DNA of 64,000 nucleotides from Megamerina dolium (Eukaryota > Arthropoda > Insecta > Diptera > Megamerinidae): positions 19,128,309 through 19,192,308 of the forward strand of contig OY978525.1 in assembly GCA_963854835.1 (NCBI GenBank), read 5' to 3'. This document shows positions 13,954 through 26,300 of the stretch, in pieces. The position numbers were made by a program, and so were the translations under genes. The notes below the pieces were generated by a model. It did not search any database. It was not told the DNA's origin and saw nothing but the letters and a program-made list of their open reading frames with translations. Numbering within the stretch: position 1 is the stretch's first letter; each line of letters starts with the position of its first letter.

Positions 13954-14298
13954 GTAGCCGTAATTCAATGGTTAGCGCATTCACCTTCTGATCTGTAGAT
14001 CGTGGATTCAATACCCATGTGCTGAAGAACAACTTTAATATCGAAAATATTTGTCTGTCCTGTCGGGAAGCAATTGGCACTTCTTTCGGTAGTAATACTA
14101 TGCCATGGAAAAGCTTTTAAAAGAGCTCTTTGACAAAGCCCACAAAAAATGATATCACAAGGGTTGTACCGTTCGAAAACGGCTAATAAAAAAATTCTAA
14201 TATTTCTCCTAAATTCAACATGCACAACAGTACTAAAAGAGAAACTCTTCCAAAGGGACCTTCGAGGCCTATAAATGCCACATATTTATATTTTGTTT
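13954..14298 (+). mobile_element. tRNA-derived SINE, copy b (full length, diverged)
   Basis: The head GTAGCCG and box A TAATTCAATGG (13961-13971) are followed by GCATTCACCTTCTGATCTGTAG and a box B-like GGATTCAATACC (14004-14015). The body keeps AAGCAATTGGCA, CCATGGAAAAGCTTTTAAAA and CGTTCGAAAACGGCTAATAA. The 3' end reads AATGCCACATATTTATATTTTG, preserving the family terminus GCCACATA. Substitutions throughout mark it as an older copy. It lies immediately upstream of the RTE fragment at 14.35 kb. Confidence 0.85.
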
Positions 14299-14344
14299 AT
14301 TCTTTAGATTCTTCAAAGAAGCTTCATAAAAGATCATATTTGTG

Positions 14345-15285
14345 ACTAGATCTATCATCGATCAAATGATCAGACTACGTCAAATGCTGGAGAAGACCCA
14401 CGGAAAAACAGATCGACACACGCCATCTATTTGTTGATTATAAAGCCGCTTTCTACAGTCTACAGTCCGATAAAAGATTACCTCTACACAACAATACCTG
14501 AGTTCGGTATGGGATACCTGTTCGTGTTTGCGAAATTACACTGTATAATGGCCGTTGTGCAGTGAAAATTGGGAAGAACCTCACCCCGCTGTTTAATATC
14601 GAATGGGGTTTCGGACAAGGCGATTCGATATCGTGTGATTTCTTCAATCTTATTATGGAGGAAATAATTCGAGCTGCTGATCTACGACATAATGGCACTA
14701 TCTTCAGCAAAAGTATCGTTCGTTTGGCGAATACCAATGATATTGACATAATAGTCATGAAAATGCGAGCAGTCAGTGCAGCATACTCAGAGTTGGAAAG
14801 AGAGTCGCGTCGAATAGGTCTAATGGTGAACGAGGGGAAGACGAAGTACGTAATGTAAACAAACAAAGAGTCGTGGCATCTTGAACAACATGTAATTGCT
14901 GATAACTACGCTCTTGAAGTAGTGAGGGAATTTGTCTATCCTGGAACCAGCATTAACACCAATAATGACGTCAGCTTGAAGATATTGCAAAGAATCACTC
15001 TTGCTAATAGGTGTTACTTTGTGTGAAATAAAAAATTGAAAAGTCCAGTCCTCTCTCAAGAAACGAAAACCAGACTCTACAAGGGTGTCATCATGCCTGC
15101 CCTTACATATGGCATTGAAACTTGGACAATTTCCACATCAGGTGAGAGGATGATCGGAGTTTTCGAGAGAAAAGTCTTTCGCAAGATCTTTAAACCTATT
15201 TGCGTTGGTGGGGAGTATCGAATAAGGTACAATCGCGAGCTGTAGGAGCTGTATACCGGCACCGACATAGTAAACCGCTGAATTT
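14345..15285 (+). mobile_element. Old RTE-clade fragment, copy 2
   Basis: This is a reverse-transcriptase segment truncated at both ends and scattered with substitutions and frame breaks. It starts near the GKSTIDQIF block (ATCTATCATCGATCAAATG), includes FVDYKAAF (its D is lost to FYS), then RQGDS-like GFGQGDSISCDFFNLIMEE in the frame 14562-14858. The catalytic AYADD is changed to ANTND. The frame 15036-15245 keeps TYGIETWTIST and VGGEYRIRYN before a stop. Loss of the YADD aspartate and many stops make it inactive. It is clearly older than the copies at 30 and 62 kb. Confidence 0.88.
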
Positions 15286-15484
15286 AGATTATTCAGTTTC
15301 TAGTGGCTGACATGACATTCACCTCTTTCATTCACCTTCACATTTTCCTTTAGTGTTGTCCACTAAATTCAATTTCTTGGCATTAACGCTACGGATTCTT
15401 GTGATAATCTCCAATACAGAACATCAGTGTAAGAAAAAATGATGTTTTAGTTCTGATGGAATTCATATTAAGTATCATGTCGGC

Positions 15485-15652
15485 GTACTTGTCGTCGTAC
15501 TTGTCATCGTACTTGTCGTCGTACTTGTTGTCGTACTTGTCGTCGTACTTGTCGTCGTACTTGTCGTCGTACTTGTCGTCGTACTTGTCGTCGTACTTGT
15601 CGTCGTACTTGTCGTCGTACTTGTCGTCATACTTGTCGTCGTACTTGTCGTC
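15485..15652. repeat. 12-bp minisatellite (GTACTTGTCGTC)14
   Basis: Fourteen consecutive units of GTACTTGTCGTC lie in exact 12-bp register, with only three variant units (GTCATC, GTTGTC and a CATAC change) and no indels. On the plus strand the phase gives repeated Ser-Ser-Tyr-Leu, but there is no surrounding gene evidence, so it is treated as a minisatellite and not a protein repeat. Confidence 0.9.
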
Positions 15653-15699
15653 GGGGTTATTTTCCTCCTTCTACTCCCCTACAGAAGTTATGCGTTATG

Positions 15700-17211
15700 T
15701 ATTTACTTTACATACAAAAATATATATATTTATTTTTTATGACACATTTTCATATACACAATATGTCGTATAAAAAAATTCAAATGCATAACAATTTGTT
15801 AATATCTAGTCTAGTTTTTTTATACTCGAGCAATTGCGAAATGCTTAGTAAATTTTTTTTATTTTTTATATTATTCGTAAATTATTTATGACTTGCCTTT
15901 GCTTGGTCTGCAAAATAAATGCTCCACAGGCATACATTTTATGTATGTTCATAGAAATCGAGATATAGCAGGCAAGCGCAAAACAAAAAGTGAAAGTACT
16001 CTAGTTTAGTAGTACATGTTGTATGTATTTATGTACATTTAAATGCACATTTTGTTAAATTGTGCAATAATAACAACAACAACAAGAAAAACAAAGGTGG
16101 CTAACAAATAACATCGGGAATGGTAATAGGCAATAATAAAAAAATAGAGTCTTAGGGAAAATAAAATCAATTAAAAGCTACAAAATGCAAATTTTTGTTC
16201 AAGATACAAGTGAATAATGACAGAGCAAGAGAAGGGTGAGAGCAAGCGGTGGGCAGACCTATAAATAAATAAAACAATAACAACAACAATATATGCATAC
16301 ACAATATAGCACATGTGTACAATATGTTGGTTGGAGTACCTACCACAAGTGTGGCTATTTTGTGCAGTTTAACTAGTGTGGGTGGTTTGTTTGCACTATG
16401 TAGAGGGAGAGCCCGATATTAGTTAATAGATTTTGCAATAAAAGATTAATAAGTGCATTAACGAAAATTATAATGCTTAGCTTTTATATGAATTATGATA
16501 TTATTGTGTTGGTGTCAAAGTTTGTCACAGTTTGGCACTGTAGTGTTATTCGTTGAAAACATTTTTAACTTCGATGTTGTTTTATTGAGTCCATGGGGGA
16601 GGAAATGTCATATTTTTTTTTTATTTATTTATTTTTTATAGATTTTGTTCAAAATATTTCTTTAAAACAATGTTAAAGATGCAATACTTTGAGTTTAATG
16701 CCGCCAACCCATTAGTTATAATTGAATTTCGAAGATCACTAGTCTTAAGAAAGATTACTTGTATAATGTTTCCAAAAAGTCGATTTATTCACATTTCTGA
16801 TCGAAAATACAATGTATAAAAAATTATATTGTATCAGAAACGGATTTGTAGAGAGTCGTCATTTGGCTGATTGATGTCTTATTAAAAACTTGCAAGAATC
16901 AAATGGGGCTTCAGTTCTAATTTTATAATATCATATTCCCTTGCAGGGTTTGTATACAGCAGACCTCCTGTCGTTTTTGGACTTTAATATTTTTCCTAAA
17001 CGTTCTTAACCCCTATATCCACACCTTAGGTAAATTTCAATACAAATATAATACAATAGAATATAATGCACAGACCATTTCCAAAAACTTCCAGAAATTC
17101 CTGGAAAACGGCTAGAAAATCGCTCAATACATAGGTAATCCTCCTAAATTCGTAATGCTTAGGTATCGTCCTCGACAAAAAGATCTATTTAAAAAGGTGC
17201 CCGCTATACAA
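15700..17211. other. AT-rich non-coding spacer
   Basis: Short frames only, T-rich on the plus strand, with CAACAA-type simple sequence near 16070-16090 and 16280. No gene or mobile element was recognised. Confidence 0.5.
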
Positions 17212-17318
17212 AAAGCTTCAGAAGGAACTGAATGATAATGCTAAAAAAACTGATGCCACAAGAGTTCCGTCGCTCGAAATCGGCTAATAAGAGTAGGTCC
17301 CTTATATTACTGTACAAT
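17212..17318 (+). mobile_element. SINE fragment (body only)
   Basis: Sequence from AAAAGCTTCAGAAGGAACTG to GAGTAGGTCCCTTA aligns by eye to the central and 3' body of the tRNA-derived SINE. It includes the words GCCACAAGAGTTC and ATCGGCTAATAAGAGTAGG. The tRNA-like head and the 3' terminus are absent. Confidence 0.75.
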
Positions 17319-17681
17319 CTTAAAACACATGCAGTCGCAGACGTTGTTGACGTAGCTCGACTCTCTCCTCACAACTGTCGCTCCTGCAAAAGGTCGCTCT
17401 TGTCCTCTTTGGTTTAAGTCTGGCCAAAAACTTTGAAATGTTGATCATAGTTTTCGGTAAAAAATCCATCGATACTGTATTTTGATCGACTTCTATATAT
17501 TATGGCCCAGGCTGTAGCTGAGAAAGTATGTCACCGTAAGTATGTTCTTGTAAGGGGGACCTATTGCGTTTAGGACACAGTGCACTGCCACCACTCTTAC
17601 AAGAGTTCGATGATATTCTCTACAAAGTCTAAGAAATTGTTCAGTCTTCCTCTCCTTACTAAAGTCTACAAACTTTTTGTC

Positions 17682-17975
17682 GGCGCCGTCGGTTAATGTG
17701 TTGGCCTTCTGATCTATAGGTCGTGGGTTCAATCCCTGGCTGACGCATACAAAATTTAATATCGAAAAGATTTTTCCTTCGATCTGTACCCACCTGTCGG
17801 CAAGCAATTGGCAATTCTTCCGGCATAAACAATTTGCCATGGAAAAGCTTCTAAAGGAACTCTGTGACAAAGCTCAGAAAAAGTGATGTCGGAAAAGTTC
17901 TGCTGTTCGGAACCGGCTAAAATAAGAACGTCCCTTCTAATGTAATGGAAGAGAAGCTTGGCCAAAGAGCTCTTT
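17682..17975 (+). mobile_element. tRNA-derived SINE, copy c (box A deleted)
   Basis: The head GGCGCCGTC runs directly into GGTTAATGTGTTGGCC, so about 8 bases including most of box A are missing compared with copy g. Box B is intact (GGGTTCAATCCC, 17724-17735). The body then follows the family through CAATTGGCAATTCTTCC, CCATGGAAAAGCTTCTAAA and CGGAACCGGCTAAAATAAG to GAAGAGAAGCTTGGCC. The 3' terminus is missing. Without box A it should be a poor pol III template. Confidence 0.85.
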
Positions 17976-19870
17976 GTTATAGAAATGTTTACCTCTTATT
18001 GATATTCCGGTTATTCATCAACTTTTGCCGGACCGACCCCAATGACCGAGTATCCAGCTCGGCTCAATTACGAGTTGTCGGACCGAGCGTAGTTATATTC
18101 TATGCAGAGCAGTTTTAGTGTATAGTGCTTTCATATCTACCTGATTGTTCATTTTAAAAGTAATTTCCGAAAGACCAAACTCCCCTACCTTTATTAATAG
18201 CAGAAATTTCAGACTTGAATGTGGGACAGTAATTTGATATTCTAAAAGACCTTTTAATTTCTAGTATGTCGTCCCCTGTATTGGTTTCTCTTTTAGATCT
18301 ATCCATTAAGAAAGCCAATTTCTTCTTTGCCAAGAATGTATAAATTTTTACTTTAATTTTCGCGTACGAATTAGCAAATATTTATTATGTTCACTTTAAG
18401 CTGTCGGGTAACAAGAGTTAGTATATGTCCTTAATCACATTTAATTAAACGTTGGGCTAGCAAAAATTATGTACAACAGATAAGAATTCTTGCTTCACTA
18501 GCGCTTTCATTCTACGCGATTCAAGTCCCCGCACTCGATGTTTCATCAAATCTGATAACCTGAAAATTTAAAGAAAAAAAGAAAATTAATTATTAATTTA
18601 TAATAGTAAAATTAATAAATATGAAATGTGCATTTATGCTTCAACACCAACGAAACTAAAAAGAAATAAATTTGGTGCTTGATTGAAATCACCATTAAAT
18701 ATCGATCGATCGAATGATCGATAAGCACAACATCGTACAGTTGCATAGTTGTTCGAAGCACAGTAGGAAGGCTTAAAAGCGACGCATAGCAGCATTAGGA
18801 GCAGTCACAATGTATGCCATTATTGATTAAAATCAGTGTTAAAATTTATGCAACAAAACTTTTATTAGATTTTTATCACTCATATTGGCTACAATAACAC
18901 ATTAAGTAAGAAAAAGCAAAAAAAAAAAAAATGCAAGTCAACATATAAAGGCAGCCGGCTAGTTTGATTGCTAGTTTGAGAGCTATTTGAGTTTGATCTA
19001 GTCAAGCTAGAAAATGTTGTGATATTCACTATTAGTCTGACTGTCTATTCACATATACATATATATAATGTAGATACATACACGTACGTACATAGCACAA
19101 ATGCTGTTGTCAATTTTTCATATAAATTTAAATAAATCATGTTCAACACTTCTATATACATGCATACAAACATTCGAACATATCTATTAAATTCAGGTTA
19201 CATATGAGTACATATTCTTGTGTATATGATTTGGCAGATTTGTTTAGATACATGAATATGCACAACATATCTCCAATAAATTCATATGAATATATGTAGG
19301 TACGTACACATACGTATTCGTACTACATGCTGCATGCTAATAATTTGCATTTATTTTTTTTTTTTTGTATAAACTAGTACTCATACATACTACTCTATTC
19401 GTACTGTGCATGTCTGAGATAACGTCGCAGCAGTGATTATGCACATTTTGTGGCATAGTTGGTAATTTAGTTGGTTACATTCGTTCGTTCGTCATTGCTG
19501 TGTGTGTGTGTGTATGTGCGAAATATGTATGTATGTATCTACATATGTGCAACATGTTATTATTTGCACCTGAAATGTGTCAAAAAAAGCATGTCTAAAT
19601 GATGGAGAAAATAATGGATATGTTGAATTGCGCAGGCGCCTAGTTAAGAATGCTTGGTGTGGTTTTGGCTTAGTAATATTGTATTTGTATTACATAATAA
19701 TATCGAATTTGAAAAATTATTTATTTTAAAGTTATTTTATAGTACACCTTTATCAAATGTGTTTGAGAGTTCTATGTACATTTAATCGTTTTTTTTTTAT
19801 TATTGAAACATATATATTTGTCAGCAAATAGCGTTTTATTTCTCAACATTTCAACATTTATTTCCTTTTA
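17976..19870. other. AT-rich non-coding spacer
   Basis: No gene is seen. It holds a palindromic ATCGATCGATCGAATGATCGAT at 18701-18722, a (TG)n run near 19499-19511 and dense TACATA/ATGTAT words. Confidence 0.5.
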
Positions 19871-20076
19871 GCTCGATACATTTAGTTCATCTTTTTTTTC
19901 CAATATTTTTATTCCTTCCAAATAATAGGTTTTCTCAAGGTCTTCAAAATAGGATTTTGTTTCGTCGATGTCTTCTATATTCGACTCAAATCTCTTACCG
20001 ACGAACCATTTCTTCAGATTTGGTATCAGAGAATAGGCGCAGGGGTCTAAATCCGGAGTGAATTCTGAGTAGGGTA
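19871..20076 (-). pseudogene. Mariner transposase C-terminus
   Basis: The minus strand is open for 68 codons without an ATG, ending at a stop at the left edge. It reads as the end of a mariner transposase: PYSEFTPDLDPCAYSLIPN, then LKKWFVGKRFESN, ETKSYFEDLEKTYYLEGIK and a terminal NVSS. The third catalytic aspartate, which in this lineage sits in a PCD/PSD context, reads PCA. The upstream two thirds of the protein are not contiguous. A matching mariner N-terminal part on the same strand lies at 22.77-23.32 kb, beyond a Helentron-like insertion. Confidence 0.82.
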
Positions 20077-20216
20077 CTCAGAATCACTGGTACTGGTAGG
20101 CACTCAGAATCATTTAACGATTACTTAAATCGGCACTTAGTGAAGATTTCAAAAAATTCATTCTCGGAGTCAATTAGTGATATTTAAATTTAAGTACGGG
20201 AAAACATTTGCTTAAC

Positions 20217-21890
20217 TTTTTATACCCTGCATAATGCAATATGCATGGTATATTCATTTCGGTCAGATGTTTGTGTCCACTTGAAGGAATCTCCGGAGAT
20301 ATAGACATGGATATATATTCGTGATCAGCGTCGATTAAATTTTCGATTTAACGATGTCCGTCCGTCCGTCCGTCCGTCCGTCCGTCCGTCCGTCCGTCTG
20401 TCTGTCACCTGGATGGTTCTCACGATAACTTGAGTAAATATTGAGCTATTTCGACGAAATTTGGCACAAGTAACCTATGATCCAAGGGTACGGAGCGGAT
20501 TGATATTGGGCATGATCGGTCAATAGCCACGCCCACACCAAGCATTCAAAGCGACTAACCTCGGAATTTTCAAAATCTTTAACTAGCTATAACTCACATA
20601 ATATACAACTTGGGACAACAATATTTTGCACATAGAGTTTTATTATACTACTATATAACCTCGCCAAAAGTGGGTGAGCCACGCCTACTTTCTAGCGTAG
20701 CTCTCATATAAAGTGTCTGTACTTCTTTTAAATTTAAACAGCTGTAACTTCTACAATCTTCTGTCCAGGATAACCATAATTGACACTTAGACTAACATGG
20801 TAGTCGGAAATAATATGGCAGAAAATCAGTGTACCACGCACACTCCTTTTTGGGTCTCCCATACAAAGTTTCGGAAATTAAAAAAAATGTTTCCGGTTAT
20901 AACTTGCAAAATATTCAGCGTAGAATAACGAGAATTAAGGTGTGGATTAGTATTGTACGAGCAACTAGGCTCACAGAAAATGGGCTTACCACGCCCACTG
21001 TTTATCGTAGCCCCCATACAAATTTTAAATTGAAACAGCTGTAACTTCGGCAATCTTCTGTCTAGAATAACCATAATTGACACTTAGATTAATATCGTAG
21101 TCGGCAAAAATCTGGCAGAAAACCAGTGTGCCAAGCCCACTCCTTCATGAGTCTCCCATACAAAGTCAAGGGAATTAAACTAAAACTTTTAGCTCCATAA
21201 CTTACAAACCATTTAACGTAGGACAACGAGATTTAAGGTATGGATAAGTATTGTACGAGCAACTAGGTTCGTAGGAAATGGGCGCGCCATGCCCACTGTT
21301 TATTGCAGCCCCCATACAAAATGACTGAAATTCTTTTAAATTTAAACAGCTGTAACTTCGGCAATCTCCTGCCTAAAATAACCATAATTGACACTTAGAT
21401 TAATATCGTAGTCGGAAATAATCTGGCAGAAAATCAGTGTGCCATGCCCACTCCTTCATATATCTCCCATACAAAGTCGAGGGAATTAAACTAAAACTTT
21501 TAAGCTCCATAACTTACAAACCGTTTAGCGTAGGACAACCAAATTTAAGGTGTGAATTGATATTGAAAAATTAATTAGATATACCAGAAAGAGATACGTC
21601 ACGCCCAATTTTTATATAGCTTCCGTACAAAGTCTCGGATTTATCTTAAACATTAAAACACCCATAACTTACTAATTAATACGCCTAGGTCAACCCATTG
21701 CAACCTATGTAGTTTAGTATTAAAGTCAGAAATTGATCCTCCAAAATTGGTGAGGTACGCCTGCTTCTTATTGTAGGTCCTATACAAAGTAGTGGAAGAA
21801 AAGGATGGATATACGAGCAAACTTTTTATATATACCTCTACATATGCAGGGTATAATTTGGTCGACCCCAGCCGACTGTAAGGAGATTTT
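20217..21890 (+). mobile_element. Helentron/DINE (mini-me)-like non-autonomous element, copy 1
   Basis: The element begins TTTTTATACCCTGCATAATG and ends with the subterminal inverse TGCAGGGTATA. A stem-loop near the 3' end (GTCGAC-CCCA-GCCGAC, 21861-21876, one mismatch) follows, then TGTAAGGAGATTTT. Near the 5' end is a (GTCC)10(GTCT)2 tract at 20356-20403. The interior is made of diverged units of about 150 bp carrying CCACGCCCACT and CCCATACAAA. No protein is encoded. Subterminal repeats, a 3' hairpin, a GTCY proto-microsatellite and T-rich flanks fit DINE-1/mini-me elements, thought to be moved by Helentron Rep-helicases. The family call is inferred from structure. Confidence 0.75.
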
Positions 21891-22769
21891 TAATAATTGG
21901 TTTTGACATTTTTGCTTGTTTTGTTTTCTATTAAATTTACGTTACCTTGGTATATGTATACTTGGTGGTCCTTAAATGTAGGAAGATATTTTTTACATCA
22001 GGTTCTTAAACCTCACCGCCTCAATCAGTAATACCACGGTCAAAAATATCACATACACATTTTGGTCCCGATTGGAGACGTTTAATGAATCTGAACTCTG
22101 ACCCCTGTGCCAAACGCCTTAACCATCTCCAATCGGGACTAAAATTTATATATCTTCTATCTATCTGATATCTGATATCTTCGACTACAGTGGGATCGAT
22201 TTTGGGAATTAGATGAAAACAATTTTTTATTTAATAAGTCTCTATAAAGGAATCTGAATTTTGACCTCTGTGCGACAAGCCTTAGCCGTCTCCAATCGGG
22301 ACGAAAATTCATTTGTGATATCTTCGACTATAGTAGGATCGATTTTATTGAGTCTCCATAGATGAATCTGCAAATTTGACCTCTTTGCGATAACCGTCTC
22401 CAATTGGCACCAAAATTTATATGTGATATCTTTAACCATGACATTACCGATTGAGATGTGAGACTTAAAAAAAAGTTCATTTGACTTTAAGGTCCATCCT
22501 CATGTATAGAAGCGCTTCTAAAAAGGAAAAACAAATTATTTTTAGAAAAAATTAAAAGTAATTCAAATATTTCATTTCACATTGACGTTTACATGTAAGT
22601 GATGTCATACAAAAAGGGCCGCAACTGGGTGGACATTCATTAAATTAAATTATGACTCTGAGATGTATCGTGCATTACTGAGCTTAAGGACAATTAGTTA
22701 TGTGTTCGTTGGGCGAAATTCAATGAACGTTTCTGAGTGTGGCAGTTAGTAAATTACACCGCATGCTTT
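21891..22769. repeat. Spacer with a diverged tandem and inverted repeat (22.04-22.45 kb)
   Basis: Units beginning AATCTGAA(C/T)T(C/T)TGACC and containing GTCTCCAATCGGGAC followed by ATTTGTGATATCTTCGACTA recur near 22085, 22250 and 22370, at unequal spacing. The segment at about 22045-22080 (ATATCACATACAC, GGTCCCGATTGGAGAC) is an inverse copy of the same unit. The remainder of this interval shows nothing recognisable. Confidence 0.65.
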
Positions 22770-23325
22770 TCAAAAAATTGTCACCATAACCTTATTGGCT
22801 CCTGACTTTTTTGGTGCACGTTCACCAGAAAAAATCCGTTGTTTTGACTGATCCTTAGTATTTTGTGTGTTGTGATTGATCCACGATTCATCCACGATAC
22901 AAATCTCATTCGCATTGAGGTTGATCATCGAAAAACAATCTATTGAAGTGGTCACGATTGCGTTTGTTGTCGTTTGTGAGCAAATGGGGCAACCATCTTG
23001 AAGATTTTTTAGGTCCAAATATTGTTCATCATGCACTTTCATTCTCCGGTCGTTCAATATCATGGATTTTATCGACGATTTCTGGTATGTTGACCCCATT
23101 TGGGTGACATGAACGATCAGCGTTATTTATGCTGGTACGACCACAACAGAATGCACTTCTTAATTGTTGAAGTTGATGACTCAGTGTCTCCATAGTTTTT
23201 ATCAAGTATTTTCTTAGTTAAGGTGATGGTTTTTTTTTTACAAAAAAAAATCTTGTTGAGCACATGAAATTTACTTTTTTCCCCATTTACATCGAAATTC
23301 ATGAGGTTGCCTGCTTTCAACAACT
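22770..23325 (-). pseudogene. Mariner transposase N-terminal two thirds, decayed
   Basis: The minus-strand frame 23323-23123 has a recognisable start region ending in KNYGDTESSTSTIKK. The frame 23099-22770 has NDRRMKVHDEQYLDLKN, the catalytic-region block IVDESWINHNTQNTKDQSKQ, then SGERAPKK and KVMVTIF before stopping. These blocks match the order in mariner transposases, with DESW being the first catalytic aspartate. A frame change separates the two parts. The middle of the catalytic domain is missing here, while a plausible C-terminus lies at 19.87-20.08 kb on the same strand. The protein is inactive. Confidence 0.82.
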
Positions 23326-23330
23326 GATTT

Positions 23331-26300
23331 CATTTATTATTCCCTAATGATGTATAAGCAGCATGGATTATAGCTAAACCTCTTTTCCCATACATTGGAT
23401 ATTTAAATCATAAAAATGTATAGTTATAGTCATAATTTTATGAAGACTTCTGATGGCTTACCTCATAAAATGGACTTACTTATTGCTTATTGCTCATTGT
23501 TTATATGACAAAAATTAGTAGTTTGTTATTGTAATAAATTTACAAAATTACCATATAAATTCAAAAACAATACATTTTTTTTTTTCTGTTATCCAACTCA
23601 AACCATAAAATTTAAACATTTTTTTTAATATTTGCCTTTTGTCCTTCTACTGATGCCAAGTGTGAGATAAATTGGTTTGTCAAAATTACAGCAACAGCAA
23701 CAAAATGAATATTCCATGTAGATAAATATTATACAAAAAAAAAAACAAAAACAAAAAATTTGAAATACCAAAATAAATTATACTCTGTTTAATGTTATCT
23801 ACAAATCTGTAACAGTCTTCCTGAACGACTACACCCATCATCTTGAGGCTTTAGTAATAATGACGCCTTCTCAACTGTGCCATAAACTTGTGCATCTCCT
23901 TCGTCTTCGACTTGTGGTCTTCAGCAATTTACTTTGCATTTTTTTCTTCTCTTGAATGAAATGTAAGATCATTGGTATACTGTTCAATCGAATGGGATCT
24001 GTTTTCTCCTTCTTTCTCTCCATCAACTTCGACCATAGGTTTTTAATGTTCTCTTTTGTCGTTAACACTGTTGCTGTTAATGATGCTAAACGATGTTGTA
24101 GATCACTTCTTAATTAGCGCGCAAACAAGTGTTATTGATGTTGTTATTGTTGTTATTGTTTTTGTTGTTGTAGTCGCAAGGTATCATTATAATATTGGTA
24201 TAGAAATAAAAAATTCATATAAGAACTTGTGGCTTCCATGTTGTAAAAGAACTCTAGGCAAGGAGTAAACAAAAGTAAACAATAGTAAAGAAAATCGTAT
24301 TACAAATGAGTTGTAAAATTGTTTAACACTTTTATTATTATTATTTAATTATTTGTTTATTTTCTACATTTTCTTATATCTCTAATACTTGATATTGTAG
24401 CTACAAGGAGTGAAGCTATGTGAGCAACTTGAATACAACCCAACAAAAAAGAATTCACTCTTAAATTTCTACGAATACAATGTAAATTAAAATCTTTAGT
24501 TGCTTGGTTCTGGTTGCTCAACCACAAATGCCTACAGTGGGTCACAAGAAGCGCTGTAGCTTCATTTTGAAACTATACGAATCACAACGAACTGAAGGTT
24601 TTATAATTTATGAAGTAATTACCTTCCCAGAAACGAAATTTTCGTGATCAGTAGAACTAGATATTCGCAAAGAAGATGCAACTTCTACAATGAGTGTTAA
24701 ATCACACTCTCAGCATTTGATCGTTCATGCCAATGCACCATTGGCTCCTATTATCTGGTGTAAGGAATTTAACATCGTTAGGGTCCATAAGAAGGAACTC
24801 AAGAAACGAATCTGTGAGTTGTAGGAAAAATAATGCAGGAGTTAAGTGACTTTGATGTTCGAGTGGCCAGCTTAAGATAGTATCTCTGAGGATCCATTGA
24901 GACTGGGAGACTTCCGTTCCAGTGATTCTATGACCGAGAACCTTATGTACGTTGAAGTCGAATATCTTATAGGGTGCCCAAAGGTTTCGCTTTAACGAAG
25001 GCAGAAGGTGTTTTTATTTTGAAATTCAAAACAATTTGGACAAATTGCCGAGTACGTATGGTACGCTTTTTCAGAGCTGTTCTACAGATCATTACTTACA
25101 AATAAGTACTGTTTCTTCTTAATAAAATGTTGCGAATTTGGTCACAATCCAATCGGAGCTTCAATATGCGACTTTATGTAGCGAATGAGAGTTCGTCGAT
25201 TAGCCTTACACAAAATTTTCTCATATTCGTTTTTGATTTGAATTTAAATCCTTAGTAAATATTTTGTACAATATATTCACACTGGCTTTTATTTTTATTT
25301 CTTTAATTATTTCAATTTTATTATTATTTTTATTTTTATTCTTATATAACTACATTAGTCATTGTAGTCGCTGTCGCCGACATCACCGATTTGTTGATAA
25401 ATATTTTGTTTTCTTATGAATTTTTATTGCTTAAGGTTTTTTTTTCTCTTTTTGCTGGTTTTTGATTTTGATATGCGTATATTTTGCATCTGTTGCATTC
25501 TGTAAGCGGTCGGTCTCAACGTGTCACGTAAGCTTATCACGTACGTGTTAAATTCATAAAAATTATTACCAAGCAGTTATAGTAGTATAGTTGGCAAAAA
25601 TAAAAATGTAAAAAAAAATGAGCATTAATAAATTATTTTGAATTTCTTAATTTTTGTAGATACATTTAACAGAGAATTGTAGAATGAAATAAATTTATAT
25701 GCGGTTACGCACACACTACATATTGTCACTAAATATTGTGTGGTGATCAACGTCTGTCGTCAGTACAGTGTTGCGATGGAGGATGTCTGGACAGAAAAAG
25801 AAACAAAAATTCAAAGTTTCAAAAGAATAAGCCAGCCGGAGCGAAGCTACATATAATCATAAAAATATCAAAAAATATAAAATTAAATATTAAATAACAA
25901 ATAAGAATGTTGAATCATCAACGCATCACCATCACTGTCTCATCATCACCTACCACAATCAGATGTACTCGTTTGTATGTATGCATAGTAGAATTTCGCA
26001 TGAAAATTTATATCATTTTACGTTTTTATACATACCTTATATATCTATACCTATATAGATCTATAGATATATACTATATAATATGTTGATGACTGTTGCG
26101 TACGTGTGGGTCTTTTTGAATGACCTTACATTGTGTAACTTACAATACAATACATGTACATATACGTTTTATAGGCTCTATTGCTGCTGCTGCTGCTGCT
26201 GCTTAATTAAATCTTTTCACATTTTTATGTTCATAGTTTTATAAGTTGAAATTTATATACATATATACTCGTATATCTACAAAATATACATAAAACTTTG

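Noticed and set aside
15456..15773. Ser-Ser-Tyr-Leu repeat protein
   Set aside because: It is the translation of the 12-bp minisatellite; upstream and downstream parts show no protein character.
20356..20403. CRISPR-like or satellite array at the GTCC tract
   Set aside because: It is a short tetranucleotide run fixed at the same position in every Helentron-like copy.
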